From contig NZ_JABWMH010000001.1 in NCBI RefSeq assembly GCF_013371215.1, positions 372,001-436,000 on the forward strand: a DNA stretch of 64,000 bases. Direction: 5' to 3'. Below are positions 16,135 through 26,642 of the stretch, one piece after another (the stretch's first letter is position 1; the number at the start of each line of letters is the position of its first letter). Under the pieces are notes generated by a model. The model ran no database searches, had not been told where the DNA came from, and saw nothing but the letters and a program-made list of their open reading frames with translations. The translations under genes were made by a program, and so were the position numbers. The stretch is from Parasphingorhabdus flavimaris. GTDB taxonomy: Bacteria; Pseudomonadota; Alphaproteobacteria; Sphingomonadales; Sphingomonadaceae.

Positions 16135-16237
16135 CGATGTTGCGGGCGTTTACAGACACTAAGCGGCGATGTTTCGATCGCAGGTTGAAACTATGGAAAA
16201 TTAAAAGTTAACTATTTCAATGTGATAATCATAAGAA

Positions 16238-16290
16238 CCCATAAAATCCCGTAAAATCCCCTTCCATCCCCGACCGTCCCCTGATAACCC
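16238..16290. promoter_or_regulatory. MraZ operator: six CCC triplets on exact 10-bp spacing
   Basis: CCC occurs at 16238, 16248, 16258, 16268, 16278 and 16288, each followed by seven spacer bases. Read on the minus strand this is a run of GGG boxes (TGGGTT, CGGGAT, GGGGAT, GGGGAT, GGGGAC, AGGG) one helical turn apart. MraZ is known to autoregulate the dcw cluster by binding direct repeats of TGGGN with 5-bp spacers (10-bp period) in E. coli. Lying 117 bases before mraZ, this is almost surely its operator, with more repeats than usual. A clear promoter hexamer pair was not identified. Confidence 0.8.
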
Positions 16291-16406
16291 TATTTTGTTA
16301 TCGGGGTATTCTTCCTGTCCGGGATGTTGTTTCCGGAAGGGCGCTGGAAAGCGCGCTTCTGAAGCGGGGAGACTATTGCCTCTGGTTCGGGTGAGGGACG
16401 TCCGCT

Positions 16407-16910
16407 TTGTCAGGTGCATTTGCATATTCAGGCTCTGCCATATCGGCGATAGACGACAAAGGTCGGCTGTCGGTGCCTGCATTCCTGCGCAAAAACCTGG
16501 TTGATAGCAGCGACGGGCGCACCCTCTGCCTTGGCACCCATGAAAAATGGGATTGCCTCGTCGGCTTTGGCCTCAGCCGCAAGGCCGACATGCTCACCGA
16601 AATCGACAAGCAATGGGAAGCGGCCATCGCGCGCGGCGAGTCTTTCGATAAAGATGCAGCCGGCGCCCGCAAATTCTCGTCCCTGCAAGACCTCAGCTTC
16701 GACGCCAGCGGCCGCTTCATCCTGCCGCCGCAGCTGCGGGAAATCGGTAATCTTGAAGGCAAAGTGCTGTTCCACGGCATCGGCACCACCTTCTGTCTGT
16801 GGAATCCGCAGACTTTGCTCGACACCACCGACGATGTCCCGGTCGACCGGCGGCTGGTCGAACATCATCTGAAAGAAGCCGGCCACAAAAGCGGAGGCAA
16901 ACAGAAATGA
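16407..16910 (+). CDS. mraZ: Division/cell wall cluster transcriptional repressor MraZ
   Basis: DNA-binding AbrB-like protein that forms a ring-shaped oligomer and represses its own cluster. The 167 residues hold two copies of the swapped-hairpin domain, each with the signature DxxGR..x[15 protein letters not shown] near residue 17 and [14 protein letters not shown] near residue 100. The start is TTG 16407, with GAGGGA eight bases upstream; no ATG gives a full-length protein. First gene of the dcw cluster; it overlaps rsmH by four bases. Confidence 0.95.
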   Translation: MSGAFAYSGSAISAIDDKGRLSVPAFLRKNLVDSSDGRTLCLGTHEKWDCLVGFGLSRKADMLTEIDKQWEAAIARGESFDKDAAGARKFSSLQDLSFDASGRFILPPQLREIGNLEGKVLFHGIGTTFCLWNPQTLLDTTDDVPVDRRLVEHHLKEAGHKSGGKQK

Positions 16911-17854
16911 CCTCTGCTGTTGCTGCCCGCCATGTCCCCGTCCTGATCGATGAAGTCATCGTCGCGCTCGCCATTGCCCCCGGCGAAACGCATGTCGATG
17001 GCACATTTGGTGCGGGCGGCTACACCACTGCGATGCTCGAGGCCGGCGCGACCGTCCACGCATTTGATCAGGATCCCGACGCGATTGCGGCTGGGCAGGC
17101 GATGGTTGACGGCGCCGATGGCAAGCTTCACCTGCACCACGCTCGCTATTCCGAAATGGCGGACGTGCTGGTCGACGAAGATATTGACGGAATAACGCTC
17201 GATATCGGCGTGTCGTCGATGCAGCTTGATCAGGCCGAGCGCGGCTTCTCGTTCCAGAAAGACGGGCCGCTCGACATGCGCATGGCCCGCGACGGCGAGA
17301 GCGCCGCCGACTTTCTCAACGAAGCGGACGAAGAGGCGATTGCCGATGTCATCTATCGTTACGGCGAGGAGCGCCGTTCGCGCCGGATCGCCAGATCGAT
17401 CGTCGAGGCGCGGCCGCTGACCCGGACGTCGGAGCTGGCGCTGGTGGTCAGAAAGGCGCTGGGATATCGCGCCGGTGACAAGAAGGACCCGGCCACCCGG
17501 ACCTTCCAGGCGATCCGTATCCATATCAATCGCGAACTCGGTGAACTGGAAGACGGACTTGTCGCAGCAGAGAAGCTGCTGCAGCCCGGCGGCCGCCTGG
17601 CCGTGGTGACATTCCACAGCCTCGAAGATCGCATCGTCAAAAATTTCCTGCGGGACCGCAGCGGTCAGAAATCCGCCGGATCTCGCCATCTTCCCCAAGT
17701 TAACGAAATACGACCGGCACCCACCTTTCATAAACCAGCCAAAGCGGTGCGTCCGGCCGCGGCGGAGCAGGCTCTTAATCCCCGGGCCCGCTCCGCCACC
17801 CTCAGATCAGCGGTGCGTACAGACGCGCCTTTTTGCAATGGTGGAGAGACGTGA
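16907..17854 (+). CDS. rsmH: 16S rRNA m4C1402 methyltransferase
   Basis: SAM-dependent methyltransferase that N4-methylates C1402 of 16S rRNA. The 315 residues start [15 protein letters not shown], then motif [16 protein letters not shown], a conserved core ([28 protein letters not shown]), [15 protein letters not shown] and [18 protein letters not shown], all hallmark segments of RsmH. The start ATG overlaps the mraZ stop; the longer frame (to 16799) overlaps mraZ deeply and is rejected. It ends in GTGA shared with the next gene. Confidence 0.97.
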   Translation: MTSAVAARHVPVLIDEVIVALAIAPGETHVDGTFGAGGYTTAMLEAGATVHAFDQDPDAIAAGQAMVDGADGKLHLHHARYSEMADVLVDEDIDGITLDIGVSSMQLDQAERGFSFQKDGPLDMRMARDGESAADFLNEADEEAIADVIYRYGEERRSRRIARSIVEARPLTRTSELALVVRKALGYRAGDKKDPATRTFQAIRIHINRELGELEDGLVAAEKLLQPGGRLAVVTFHSLEDRIVKNFLRDRSGQKSAGSRHLPQVNEIRPAPTFHKPAKAVRPAAAEQALNPRARSATLRSAVRTDAPFCNGGET

Positions 17855-18447
17855 AGCTAGCAGTCAAGCGCCTCGAAGGAATGGGATGGCTCGCGCTGGT
17901 GTTTGTGGTTGCGATCCTGCTCTATCCACTATCGCTCAGCGTCGCGACGTTGCGCAGCGATCTCGCGCGGACCGACGCCAGGATTGTAGCCGTAAAAAAA
18001 GACATTCGCTATCTCGAAACGGAATTTAGCGCGCGTGCCAATTTGCGGCAGCTGGAAGACTGGAACAAGCTGGAATTTGGCTATGCATCGCCGGTAGCGG
18101 CGCAATATCTGGACGGCGAGAGAGCGCTCGCCAATCTTGGCGGCAGGGACTTGCGCAAGCCGGTCCGCGTCGCGGTGCTCAGCACGATGGATGATGTACA
18201 GCCGGCCGGAATCATCGGTTCGGTTTTTGGCACAGCCAAAGCGCATGACCGCAATGACGATGGCAGCGCAATCGGCGGCAGCACAAGGCATGCAAGCGCA
18301 GCGACCGATGCGGATCCGCGCAAAGGACTGGCTCAGAACCGCACCACAAGAGTGGCCCATCTGGAAGAGAAGCTACTGGATGACGGCCTTGTCCGCGATC
18401 TCGGCCGCAGGGCGATCACGGAGAAAATCGAAAGCACGTCCGAATGA
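17851..18447 (+). CDS. ftsL: FtsL-like cell division protein
   Basis: Bitopic membrane protein in the ftsL position between rsmH and ftsI. From the GTG at 17851 (overlapping the rsmH stop, with GGAGAG just before) it has 198 residues: a short basic N terminus, one membrane helix ([19 protein letters not shown]), then a coiled-coil-like stretch ([47 protein letters not shown]) with the N..QLE.WN pattern of alphaproteobacterial FtsL. The C-terminal half is polar and poorly conserved, and makes the protein longer than enterobacterial FtsL (about 120 residues). FtsL works with FtsB and FtsQ to activate septal synthesis. Confidence 0.85.
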   Translation: MKLAVKRLEGMGWLALVFVVAILLYPLSLSVATLRSDLARTDARIVAVKKDIRYLETEFSARANLRQLEDWNKLEFGYASPVAAQYLDGERALANLGGRDLRKPVRVAVLSTMDDVQPAGIIGSVFGTAKAHDRNDDGSAIGGSTRHASAATDADPRKGLAQNRTTRVAHLEEKLLDDGLVRDLGRRAITEKIESTSE

Positions 18448-20162
18448 CGACACTTCTCGCCAATAGCAAGAAAGTGGAGTTTTCGGGAAAAGCCAAGGAA
18501 GTAACCGCCAACGCGCATTTTCGGCTGATGATCCTGCTGCTGGTCTTTCTGGCGGTCTTCACGGTTATCGTCGGGCGTTTGGCCAGTCTCACAATTCTGG
18601 AAGATGCCACCCCCTATCGGGCATCCAGCAACGCCTTCATTCCGCCGCGCGGCGATATCGTCGACCGCAACGGGGTGGCACTGGCGCGGACGATGCGCGG
18701 TTATGCCATTCGGGTTGTGCCGGCTCGCCTGCTCGGTGACAAAAAGACACTGGCGCGCCAGCTTTCCGAGATTTTTCCCGATACGAACCCATCCTATTTT
18801 ATGGAACGGCTCAATGGCCCCCGGCCGACCTATCTTCGCCGCCGGGCGCTGCCGGAGCAGGTCAAGCAGGTCCATGCGCTGGGTGAAATCGGTATAGAAT
18901 TCCCACGCGAAGACGAGCGTCTCTATCCCCAGCGCGAACTGGCCGCGCATGTTCTTGGCTATGTCGATGCCGATGGCAAGGGCGTGATGGGCATGGAACG
19001 GGCGCTGAACAGCCGTCTCGTAGACAAGGACCTGCGCGGCACGCCGACGACCCTATCGATTGACAGCCGGGTACAAGCGGCGCTGGAAAGCGAGCTGCAG
19101 GGCGCGATGATCAGCACCCAGTCTCGCGGTGCCGCGGGGATTATCCTCGATGTGCAGACCGGCGAAGTCATGGCCCTGGCTTCGCTGCCGATGTTCGATC
19201 CGAACAAGATCCGCAGGGCTTCGATGAAGCACCAGAATAACGAAGTGACCCAGAGCGTGTTCGAACTCGGTTCGACGTTCAAGCCGCTGACTGTAGCGGC
19301 GGCTCTCGACGCCGGCACGGTTACCGATCTCGCGGTCCGCTACAATGCCATGGAGCCGGTCAAGGTAGGCGGTTTCACGATCAAGGATGATCACAGCCAG
19401 GGCCGCTATCTTAATGTTCCCGAGACCCTGGTCCACAGTTCCAATATCGTCACCGCCCGGATCGCCGATAATCTCGGCAAGGAAGCCATGGAAAACATGT
19501 TCCGCCGGCTCGGCTTTGACGAGCGGCCGCATATCGAGCTGGTCGAGAAGGGGCATCCGATCTGGCCGAGCAACTGGGGTCGGGTTACCAACATGACCGT
19601 CGCCTATGGCCATGGTATTGCTGTCACGCCGCTCCACCTTGCCAGCGCCTATGCGGCGCTGGTCAACGGCGGAATCTGGCGTCCCGCCACCCTGCTGAAG
19701 GTCGAGCCGGGCAAGGAAGCCAAGGGGCGCCGCGTGTTCAAGGCAGCAACCAGCGCCCGTATGCGCCAGCTGCTCCGGATGATCGTTGCCGATGGTACGG
19801 GACGCAAGGCCGATGCGTCTGGCTACCGGATCGGCGGCAAGACAGGGTCTGCAGAAAAACCGTCCGAAGGTGGCTATAACAAGACATCGCTGGTTTCGAC
19901 CTTTGCTGCCGCATTCCCGATGGATAATCCCCGCTATATTCTGATCACCATGCTCGATGAACCCAAGGCCACCGCAGAAACCTCTTTCCAGCGCACCGCG
20001 GGCTGGACGGCGGCACCGATCGTGCGCAAGGTCATCCCGCGGGTCGGTCCGATGCTGGGCGTGATCCCCGATGAGCATCGCGACGTCGATGTATCCGAAT
20101 TGACGCCGCTGTTATGGAAGCCGAAAGCCTCAACCAAAGAGCAGAATGATGCAACTGAGTGA
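18444..20162 (+). CDS. ftsI: Septal peptidoglycan transpeptidase, penicillin-binding protein 3
   Basis: Division-specific class B penicillin-binding protein. The 572 residues have one N-terminal membrane helix (LMILLLVFLAVFTVIVGRLA), a pedestal domain opening with PPRGDIVDRNGVALA, and the transpeptidase domain with active-site STFK (GSTFKPL, around residue 277), SSN (VHSSNIV) and KTG (GGKTGSAEKP, around residue 466). It pairs with FtsW, encoded later in the cluster, to build the septum. The ATG overlaps the ftsL stop, and the gene runs 17 bases into murE. Confidence 0.97.
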   Translation: MTTLLANSKKVEFSGKAKEVTANAHFRLMILLLVFLAVFTVIVGRLASLTILEDATPYRASSNAFIPPRGDIVDRNGVALARTMRGYAIRVVPARLLGDKKTLARQLSEIFPDTNPSYFMERLNGPRPTYLRRRALPEQVKQVHALGEIGIEFPREDERLYPQRELAAHVLGYVDADGKGVMGMERALNSRLVDKDLRGTPTTLSIDSRVQAALESELQGAMISTQSRGAAGIILDVQTGEVMALASLPMFDPNKIRRASMKHQNNEVTQSVFELGSTFKPLTVAAALDAGTVTDLAVRYNAMEPVKVGGFTIKDDHSQGRYLNVPETLVHSSNIVTARIADNLGKEAMENMFRRLGFDERPHIELVEKGHPIWPSNWGRVTNMTVAYGHGIAVTPLHLASAYAALVNGGIWRPATLLKVEPGKEAKGRRVFKAATSARMRQLLRMIVADGTGRKADASGYRIGGKTGSAEKPSEGGYNKTSLVSTFAAAFPMDNPRYILITMLDEPKATAETSFQRTAGWTAAPIVRKVIPRVGPMLGVIPDEHRDVDVSELTPLLWKPKASTKEQNDATE

Positions 20163-21591
20163 TTTCGTACCCGGACTGAATGCTGATGCCGGCGAACAGC
20201 CGGTCACCGGCTTTGCCATCGATAATCGGAAGATCGCACCCGGCAATATTTTCGGTGCGTTCCGGGGTGCGAAGTTCAATGGCGAAGATTATATTGAAGC
20301 AGCGGTTGCCGCCGGTGCGATTGCGGTGGTGGCGCTTCCCGATGCGCAGGTTGAAGGCATGGTCCATATCGCGGACGAGGAGCCAAGACGGTTGTTCGCC
20401 CGGATGGCAGCCCGCTATTTCACGCCCACGCCGGTCCATGTCGCTGCCGTGACCGGGACCAACGGCAAGACCTCGACTGCCGAGCTTACCCGGCAGTTGT
20501 GGCGGATGGACGGCCACAACAGCGCGTCGATCGGGACGCTCGGCGTCACCACGGCGGACGATCAGGTCAAAACCGGTCTGACCACCCCTGACATTGTCAC
20601 ATTCCTGTCGAACATGTCTGGTCTGGCGCGGGAAGGCGTCAGCCATGCGATTTTCGAAGCCTCGAGCCACGGACTGTCGCAATATCGGACCGAAGGTCTG
20701 CCGGTCAGGATCGGTGCCTTCACCAATTTGAGCCGCGACCATCTCGACTATCACGGCGATATGGACAGCTATTTCGAAGCCAAGATGCGCCTGTTCGACG
20801 AAGTCGTGGCAAGCGACGGAGCCGCGGTTATATGGGCCGACGACGATCCCTGGTCGGACAAGGTGATCGAGCGGGCGACGGCGCGCGGCCTCGCGTTGCT
20901 GACGGTCGGAAAAAAGGGTTCGACGCTGCGGTTGATGTCGCAGACTCCCACTCATCTAGGCCAGATATTGATGGTCGAGGCGGAGGGTAATACCCACCGG
21001 ATTTCTCTGCCACTGATCGGTGCCTATCAGGCGGCCAATATCCTGATCTCGGCGGGCATCGTGCTGGCGGCCGGCGGGCAACTGCAAAATATTCTCGACC
21101 ATATGCAGCGGGTCCAGCCTGTTCGTGGCCGGATGGAGCGCGCAGTCATCACCCGTGCCGGTGCGCCGCTCTATGTCGACTATGCCCATACGCCAGATGC
21201 CTTGCGCGCCGCGATTGAGGGGCTTCGCCCGCATGTCACGGGCAGGCTGATCACGATTTTTGGTGCCGGTGGCGACCGGGACAAGGGCAAACGGCCAGAA
21301 ATGGGCAGGATAGCCGTCGAAATGTCCGATCATGTGATTGTCACCGATGATAACCCGCGCAGCGAAGATCCCGCCACCATCCGCGCTGAAATCCTGGCCG
21401 GAGCGACCGGAGCCGATGATGTTGCCGACCGGCGTGCGGCAATCACCAGGGCGATCGAGATGGCCGGAGCGCAGGATATCATCCTGCTGGCCGGCAAAGG
21501 TCACGAACAGGGCCAGATCGTTGGCGACCGTGTCATCCCGTTTGATGACGTCGAAGTGGCGAGAGAATGTGCCGGAGCGCAGCCGCTGTGA
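20146..21591 (+). CDS. murE: UDP-MurNAc-tripeptide synthetase (meso-diaminopimelate adding)
   Basis: Cytoplasmic Mur ligase that adds the third residue of the peptidoglycan stem peptide. The 481 residues contain the ATP-binding GTNGKTSTAEL (around residue 104), the central-domain segments NLSRDHLDYHGDMDSY and VDYAHTPDALRAA, and DNPRSEDP (around residue 402). DNPR is the motif that marks meso-diaminopimelate rather than lysine specificity. It starts inside ftsI (ATGATG, 20146 or 20149) and ends in GTGA shared with murF. Confidence 0.97.
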   Translation: MMQLSDFVPGLNADAGEQPVTGFAIDNRKIAPGNIFGAFRGAKFNGEDYIEAAVAAGAIAVVALPDAQVEGMVHIADEEPRRLFARMAARYFTPTPVHVAAVTGTNGKTSTAELTRQLWRMDGHNSASIGTLGVTTADDQVKTGLTTPDIVTFLSNMSGLAREGVSHAIFEASSHGLSQYRTEGLPVRIGAFTNLSRDHLDYHGDMDSYFEAKMRLFDEVVASDGAAVIWADDDPWSDKVIERATARGLALLTVGKKGSTLRLMSQTPTHLGQILMVEAEGNTHRISLPLIGAYQAANILISAGIVLAAGGQLQNILDHMQRVQPVRGRMERAVITRAGAPLYVDYAHTPDALRAAIEGLRPHVTGRLITIFGAGGDRDKGKRPEMGRIAVEMSDHVIVTDDNPRSEDPATIRAEILAGATGADDVADRRAAITRAIEMAGAQDIILLAGKGHEQGQIVGDRVIPFDDVEVARECAGAQPL

Positions 21592-22985
21592 CCGCATTGT
21601 GGACATCGGCCGCGATAGCGCAGGCGACGGGCGGCAAGGCAAGCGCTGTCTTTGACGCAAGTGGCGTCGCCTTTGACTCGCGCGAAATCGGTCCGGGCGA
21701 CCTGTTCGTTGCGCTCAAGGGCGAGCACAGCGATGGTCACCTCCATGTGGAGCAGGCTTTTGCTTCCGGCGCTTCGGGCGCGATTGTCAGTCAGCCGGTG
21801 GATGGTCCCCATATATTGGTATCCGACACCGCTGCTGCGCTTGACGCGCTGGCAAAGGCTTCGCGTGAGCGCACCGCCGCAAGGATCATCGGCGTAACCG
21901 GATCGGTCGGCAAGACGGGCACCAAGGAAGCGCTGTACGCGGCTCTCGACCGTTGTTCGTTCGGCCACGCGCATCGTTCGGTCAAAAGCTATAATAATCA
22001 CGTCGGCGTCCCGCTCAGCCTGTCGCGGATGCCGGAAGACACGAAATTCGGCATTTTCGAGATGGGCATGAACCACGCTCACGAATTGTCGGCGCTGACT
22101 CGACTGGTGCGGCCACATGCCGCGATCATCACCGCTATCGCTCCGGCCCACATCGGCAATTTCCCGACCGGCGAACAAGGTATCGTCGACGCAAAGGGCG
22201 AGATTTTCGAAGGGCTGGTCCCCGAGGGCACAGCGATCATTCCTTTTGACAGCCCTCATTATCAGCGCCTGCGCAAGAAAGCGGAGCGACACGCCGCCCA
22301 TGTGATATCCTTCGGATTTGAAGACGGAGCCGATGTCCGCGCGGTTGACGTGGTTCCCGCTCCCCGCGGTGGCTCGCTGGTCACCGCAAGGCTGGGCGAC
22401 CAGAGCCTGTGCTTCACGATAGCGGAAGCCGGGCGGCACTGGGTTTCCAATTCGCTCGCCATTCTTGCCGCGGTACGCGCCGTCGGCGGTGATCTGGCGT
22501 CCGCCGGCCTGTCGCTCGCGGAGATGAGCGGAATCGATGGCCGCGGTCGCCGTCATGTCATCACCCTGAAATCCGGCGGCAAGGCCGTTGTCATCGACGA
22601 AAGCTACAACGCCAATCCGGCTTCGATGAAGGCAACGTTGCAACATTTTACCGTCGAGCCGTGCAGCGGCCAAAAAATCGCAATTCTCGGCGCCATGGGC
22701 GAGCTCGGGGAGCAATCCGCGCAATTTCACGCAGCGCTCGCCGACGATATTCTGCACTGCGGGATGGATGCGGTGATTTTGGTCGGCGAATATATGGCAC
22801 ATACTGCCGCGAAACTGGAACATGGCCTTGATCAGGGCGTAAAAATGTCACATGCCGAAAGCGCTTCGGAGGCGCTGTCCGAGGTCGCAAAACTGATCGG
22901 CGACGGGGACGTGATTCTGATCAAGGGGTCAAATTATCTGGGGCTGTCATCGGCGGTTTCCGCGCTGGTGAACGGGGAGTATTAA
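21588..22985 (+). CDS. murF: UDP-MurNAc-pentapeptide synthetase (D-Ala-D-Ala adding)
   Basis: Mur ligase that adds D-Ala-D-Ala to complete the pentapeptide precursor. From the GTG at 21588, which overlaps the murE stop, it has 465 residues: [23 protein letters not shown] in the N-terminal domain, ATP loop [43 protein letters not shown], and [15 protein letters not shown] in the C-terminal domain. The upstream extension of the frame to 21567 lies inside murE and is not used. It abuts mraY with a TAATG overlap. Confidence 0.96.
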   Translation: MTALWTSAAIAQATGGKASAVFDASGVAFDSREIGPGDLFVALKGEHSDGHLHVEQAFASGASGAIVSQPVDGPHILVSDTAAALDALAKASRERTAARIIGVTGSVGKTGTKEALYAALDRCSFGHAHRSVKSYNNHVGVPLSLSRMPEDTKFGIFEMGMNHAHELSALTRLVRPHAAIITAIAPAHIGNFPTGEQGIVDAKGEIFEGLVPEGTAIIPFDSPHYQRLRKKAERHAAHVISFGFEDGADVRAVDVVPAPRGGSLVTARLGDQSLCFTIAEAGRHWVSNSLAILAAVRAVGGDLASAGLSLAEMSGIDGRGRRHVITLKSGGKAVVIDESYNANPASMKATLQHFTVEPCSGQKIAILGAMGELGEQSAQFHAALADDILHCGMDAVILVGEYMAHTAAKLEHGLDQGVKMSHAESASEALSEVAKLIGDGDVILIKGSNYLGLSSAVSALVNGEY

Positions 22986-24055
22986 TGTTTTATCTGCTAG
23001 CCCAATGGCTTGAATTCGAAGGCATATTCAACGTCTTTCGCTACCTGAGCTTTCGCTCGGGTGCCGCTGTTTCGACATCATTGTTCATCGGTCTGCTGAT
23101 CGGTCCCAAATTCATCAACATGCTGCGCATGCGGCAGGGCAAGGGGCAGCCGATCCGCGAGGATGGCCCGGTCACGCATCTCAAGAAGGCGGGAACGCCG
23201 ACGATGGGCGGCTTGATGATCCTGATTTCGGTGGTGACATCGCTGATCCTGTGGATGGACCTCAGCAACATGTTTGTATGGGCCTGTATCTTTGTCACAC
23301 TCGGGTTTGGCGCGATTGGCTTCATGGATGATTATGACAAGGTTCGCAAAGCCAGCCACAAGGGCATTCCCGGGCGTGTGCGGCTGTTGCTGGAATTCAT
23401 CATCGCCGGTTTCGCGACATGGTTGATCGTCCAGCAGATTGGCACCAGCCTTTACGTGCCTTTCTTCAACGATGTGCAGATCGATCTCGGCTATTTTTAT
23501 ATTCCCTTCGCGATGTTCGTGATTGTCGGTGCGGGCAATGCGGTCAATCTGACCGACGGCCTCGATGGCCTTGCGACCATGCCGGTGGTGATCGCCAGCG
23601 CGACTTTTCTGGTTCTGGTCTATCTCTCCGGTAATGCGGTTTTCTCCGAATATCTCGGCATCCCCTTTGTGCGCGGAGCGGGCGAACTGGCGATCTTCTG
23701 CGCTTGCGTGATTGGCGCCTGCCTCGCCTTCCTGTGGTTCAATGCGCCGCCAGCCGCGGTATTCATGGGCGATACCGGCAGCCTCGCTCTCGGCGGCGCG
23801 CTCGGCGCGATTGCGGTGTCCATCCATCATGAAATCGTCCTGGCACTGGTCGGCGGGCTGTTCGTGCTCGAAGCCGTGTCGGTGATTGTCCAGGTGTTTT
23901 TCTTTAAGCGCACCGGCCGCCGGGTCTTCCGCATGGCCCCGATCCATCACCATTTCGAACAGCTTGGCTGGTCCGAATCCACGATTGTGATCCGTTTCTG
24001 GATTATCAGTCTGGTACTCGCGCTGGCCGGATTGGCGACGTTGAAACTGAGATGA
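22985..24055 (+). CDS. mraY: Phospho-MurNAc-pentapeptide translocase
   Basis: Integral membrane enzyme that transfers phospho-MurNAc-pentapeptide to undecaprenyl phosphate, making lipid I. The 356 residues form about ten membrane helices, with the family signatures GTPTMGGL near residue 72, FMDDYDK (Asp-Asp pair) near residue 116, [10 protein letters not shown] near residue 184, [12 protein letters not shown] near residue 260 and [11 protein letters not shown] (HHH motif) near residue 318. All catalytic residues are present. The start overlaps the murF stop by one base, and murD overlaps its end by four. Confidence 0.98.
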   Translation: MFYLLAQWLEFEGIFNVFRYLSFRSGAAVSTSLFIGLLIGPKFINMLRMRQGKGQPIREDGPVTHLKKAGTPTMGGLMILISVVTSLILWMDLSNMFVWACIFVTLGFGAIGFMDDYDKVRKASHKGIPGRVRLLLEFIIAGFATWLIVQQIGTSLYVPFFNDVQIDLGYFYIPFAMFVIVGAGNAVNLTDGLDGLATMPVVIASATFLVLVYLSGNAVFSEYLGIPFVRGAGELAIFCACVIGACLAFLWFNAPPAAVFMGDTGSLALGGALGAIAVSIHHEIVLALVGGLFVLEAVSVIVQVFFFKRTGRRVFRMAPIHHHFEQLGWSESTIVIRFWIISLVLALAGLATLKLR

Positions 24056-25386
24056 TCGTCTCCTCCGCCTTTGCCGGCAAACGATATGCCATCCTCGGAC
24101 TGGCCCGTTCCGGCATGGCAGCGCTCGAATGCCTGCACGCCAGCGGCGCAGAGTTGCTCGCGTGGGACAATCGGGAAGAATTGCGGGAAAGCGTCGCCGA
24201 CAAGGCGATCATTGCCGATCCACTGACTTCGGACCTCAGCGGCTATGACGCGATCGTCGTGTCTCCGGGCGTGCCGCTCAACGGCCAGCCGATCTCGCGC
24301 AAGGCGGCTGAAGATGGTGTTCAGATTATCGGTGATATCGAGCTGTTCGCGGAGGCTCGTCCTTCGCTGCCGCCGCACCGGGTGGTCGGCATCACCGGTA
24401 CCAATGGCAAGTCGACGACCACCGCGCTGGTTCACCACATCCTCCAGAGCGCTGGCATCCCGAGCCTGATGGGCGGCAATATCGGCGTTCCGATCCTGTC
24501 ACAGGAGCCATTGCCCGAAGGCGGCGTCTATGTCCTCGAATTGTCCAGCTATCAGATCGACCTGACCATGAGCCTCGACTGCGATGTCGCGCTTTTGCTC
24601 AACGTCAGCCCGGACCATCTCGACCGCTATGACGGGTTTGATGCCTATGCCGCCTCGAAAGCCCGGCTGTTTGACATGCTGGCTACCGATCACACGGCAA
24701 TCTTTGCCAGCAAGGACGAAAAGACCCAATTGGCCCTCCATTGCCTGCGCGATCTCGGCCGGATCCGGAATATTGTCGATACCAGCGATGCCGAGCTGGC
24801 GGGGCAGGCCGACTGGCCGTCGCTGCAAGGACCCCATAATCTGCAAAATGCCATCGCTGCCGTCGCCACGGTCGAAGCCCTGGGTCTATCCGCAGATCAG
24901 TGGCGCCCGGCATTGGCTTCCTTCGATGGCCTGGCGCACCGGATGGAACGGATCGCCGAAGCCTCCGGGGTGCTGTTCGTCAACGACAGCAAGGCAACCA
25001 ATCCCGCGTCGACAGGCCCTGCACTGGGAGCCTATCCGAAAATCCACTGGATTCTCGGTGGCCTGCCCAAGAGCGACACGCTGACCGAATGCGAGCCTTT
25101 CTATAACAATGTCGTCAAGGCCTATACGATTGGCGAAGCCGGGCCGCTGTTCGGTAAATTGCTGGCGGACAAGGTGCCGGTGGAATCCTGCGAAATGATG
25201 TTGACCGCCGTGCAGCAGGCAGCCGCCAACGCCAGACCCGGCGAAGTGGTTCTGCTGTCGCCCGCTTGCGCCTCGTTCGACCAGTTCCGCGATTTTGAAG
25301 CGCGCGGGGAATGTTTCCGGACGGCGGTCAATTCGGTAATCGAGAATGATCTGGTCGGCATCGCGACCCGGGGGATGAGTCAATGA
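24052..25386 (+). CDS. murD: UDP-N-acetylmuramoylalanine--D-glutamate ligase
   Basis: Mur ligase that adds D-glutamate to UDP-MurNAc-L-Ala. The 444 residues include an N-terminal UDP-binding domain ([22 protein letters not shown], then VVSPGVPLN), the ATP loop [15 protein letters not shown] near residue 112, [22 protein letters not shown], and [12 protein letters not shown] with GGLPKSD in the C-terminal domain. It starts in the mraY stop and overlaps ftsW by four bases. Nothing unusual. Confidence 0.97.
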   Translation: MIVSSAFAGKRYAILGLARSGMAALECLHASGAELLAWDNREELRESVADKAIIADPLTSDLSGYDAIVVSPGVPLNGQPISRKAAEDGVQIIGDIELFAEARPSLPPHRVVGITGTNGKSTTTALVHHILQSAGIPSLMGGNIGVPILSQEPLPEGGVYVLELSSYQIDLTMSLDCDVALLLNVSPDHLDRYDGFDAYAASKARLFDMLATDHTAIFASKDEKTQLALHCLRDLGRIRNIVDTSDAELAGQADWPSLQGPHNLQNAIAAVATVEALGLSADQWRPALASFDGLAHRMERIAEASGVLFVNDSKATNPASTGPALGAYPKIHWILGGLPKSDTLTECEPFYNNVVKAYTIGEAGPLFGKLLADKVPVESCEMMLTAVQQAAANARPGEVVLLSPACASFDQFRDFEARGECFRTAVNSVIENDLVGIATRGMSQ

Positions 25387-26642
25387 GCGCCTCTGATCAG
25401 TCGACCGGCCTCGACAATGCCCAGCCCGAATTGGCCGGGGGACTCAAGAAGAAGCGATTCCAGTTGCAGTCGCGGCTCGGACGGAGTGATCGTTCGCCGC
25501 TGGCGATCTGGTTCTGGGAACTCGACCGGGTGCTGCTCGGCCTGATCCTGACCCTGATTGCAATCGGGTTGATCGCGGTGGCTGCGGCATCGCCGGTGAC
25601 GGCGCTGAAACTGGGCAGCGATGCGGTCAAAATCGATCCGCTCTATTATTTCTATCGTCAGCTCGGCTGGGTGATTGCCGGTATACCGTTGATGCTGGTG
25701 GTGTCGATGCTGCCCAAGGAACAAGCCCGGCGCTTCGCAATTCTCGGTGCGGTTGCTGCGGTCATATTGCTGTTCCTTGTTCCGGTATTCGGAAAGACGG
25801 TCAACGGGGCCCAGCGCTGGATCGGCTATGGCTTTGCCACGATCCAGCCCGGTGAATTTCTCAAGCCGCTTTATGCCGTGGCCCTTGCGTGGCTGCTGTC
25901 GCTGCGGGTCAAGGACCCGGCCTTGCCGGTGATATCGCTTTCGATCGTGCTGACCGGGGTGATTGCGGTTCTGCTGCTGATGCAGCCCAATCTGGGCGAG
26001 ACCATTCTGATCTGCGGCATCTGGTTCGCGGTCATGACCGTCTCCGGCCTGTCGGCGCGTCTGATCGCGGCGGTCGGTGTCGGTGGTATCGGCGGTCTGG
26101 TCGGGGCCTATTTTTTCTATCCCGTTGCGACCCAGCGGATCAATGCATGGCTGTTCGGGGGGGAGGAATTTGACCAGGTGATGCTCGCGCACAAGGCTTT
26201 GACCGGCGGCGGCTTGCTCGGCACCGGGCCAGGGCTGGGCACTGCCAAGTTCAAGCTGCCCGAAGCGCATACCGATTATATCTTCTCGGTGATCGGCGAA
26301 GAATTCGGCCTGCTGGCCTGCATGGCCATCGCCCTGGTCTATCTCGCGATCATCGTTCGGGTCTTTCTCCGGCTGCTCGACGAAGAGGATAATTTCATCA
26401 TTCTCGCAGTAACCGGGCTGACCGCCCAGTTGGGTGGACAGGCGTTGATCAACATGGCGGTAAACCTGCAGCTTTTCCCGTCAAAGGGCATGACCCTGCC
26501 ACTTGTCAGCTACGGTGGATCGTCGCTGCTGGCTTTGTGCATCGGCATTGGACTTTTGCTCGCATTTACCCGCCGGAACCCGTATCTTGACCGCTCACAA
26601 TATGTCTCGGCCTGGCCCGAGCAAGGACGGATAGCGGTATGA
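25383..26642 (+). CDS. ftsW: Septal peptidoglycan glycosyltransferase FtsW (SEDS family)
   Basis: Polytopic membrane glycosyltransferase that polymerises lipid II at the septum with FtsI. The 419 residues begin with about 45 polar residues, then roughly ten membrane helices. SEDS signatures are GAQRWIGYGFATIQPGEFLKP near residue 145, VMLAHKALTGGGLLGTGPGLGTAKFKLPEAHTDYIFSVIGEEFG near residue 265 (with the essential Asp of the HTDY segment), and FPSKGMTLPLVSYGGSS near the end. The cluster position between murD and murG supports FtsW rather than RodA. Confidence 0.96.
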   Translation: MSASDQSTGLDNAQPELAGGLKKKRFQLQSRLGRSDRSPLAIWFWELDRVLLGLILTLIAIGLIAVAAASPVTALKLGSDAVKIDPLYYFYRQLGWVIAGIPLMLVVSMLPKEQARRFAILGAVAAVILLFLVPVFGKTVNGAQRWIGYGFATIQPGEFLKPLYAVALAWLLSLRVKDPALPVISLSIVLTGVIAVLLLMQPNLGETILICGIWFAVMTVSGLSARLIAAVGVGGIGGLVGAYFFYPVATQRINAWLFGGEEFDQVMLAHKALTGGGLLGTGPGLGTAKFKLPEAHTDYIFSVIGEEFGLLACMAIALVYLAIIVRVFLRLLDEEDNFIILAVTGLTAQLGGQALINMAVNLQLFPSKGMTLPLVSYGGSSLLALCIGIGLLLAFTRRNPYLDRSQYVSAWPEQGRIAV

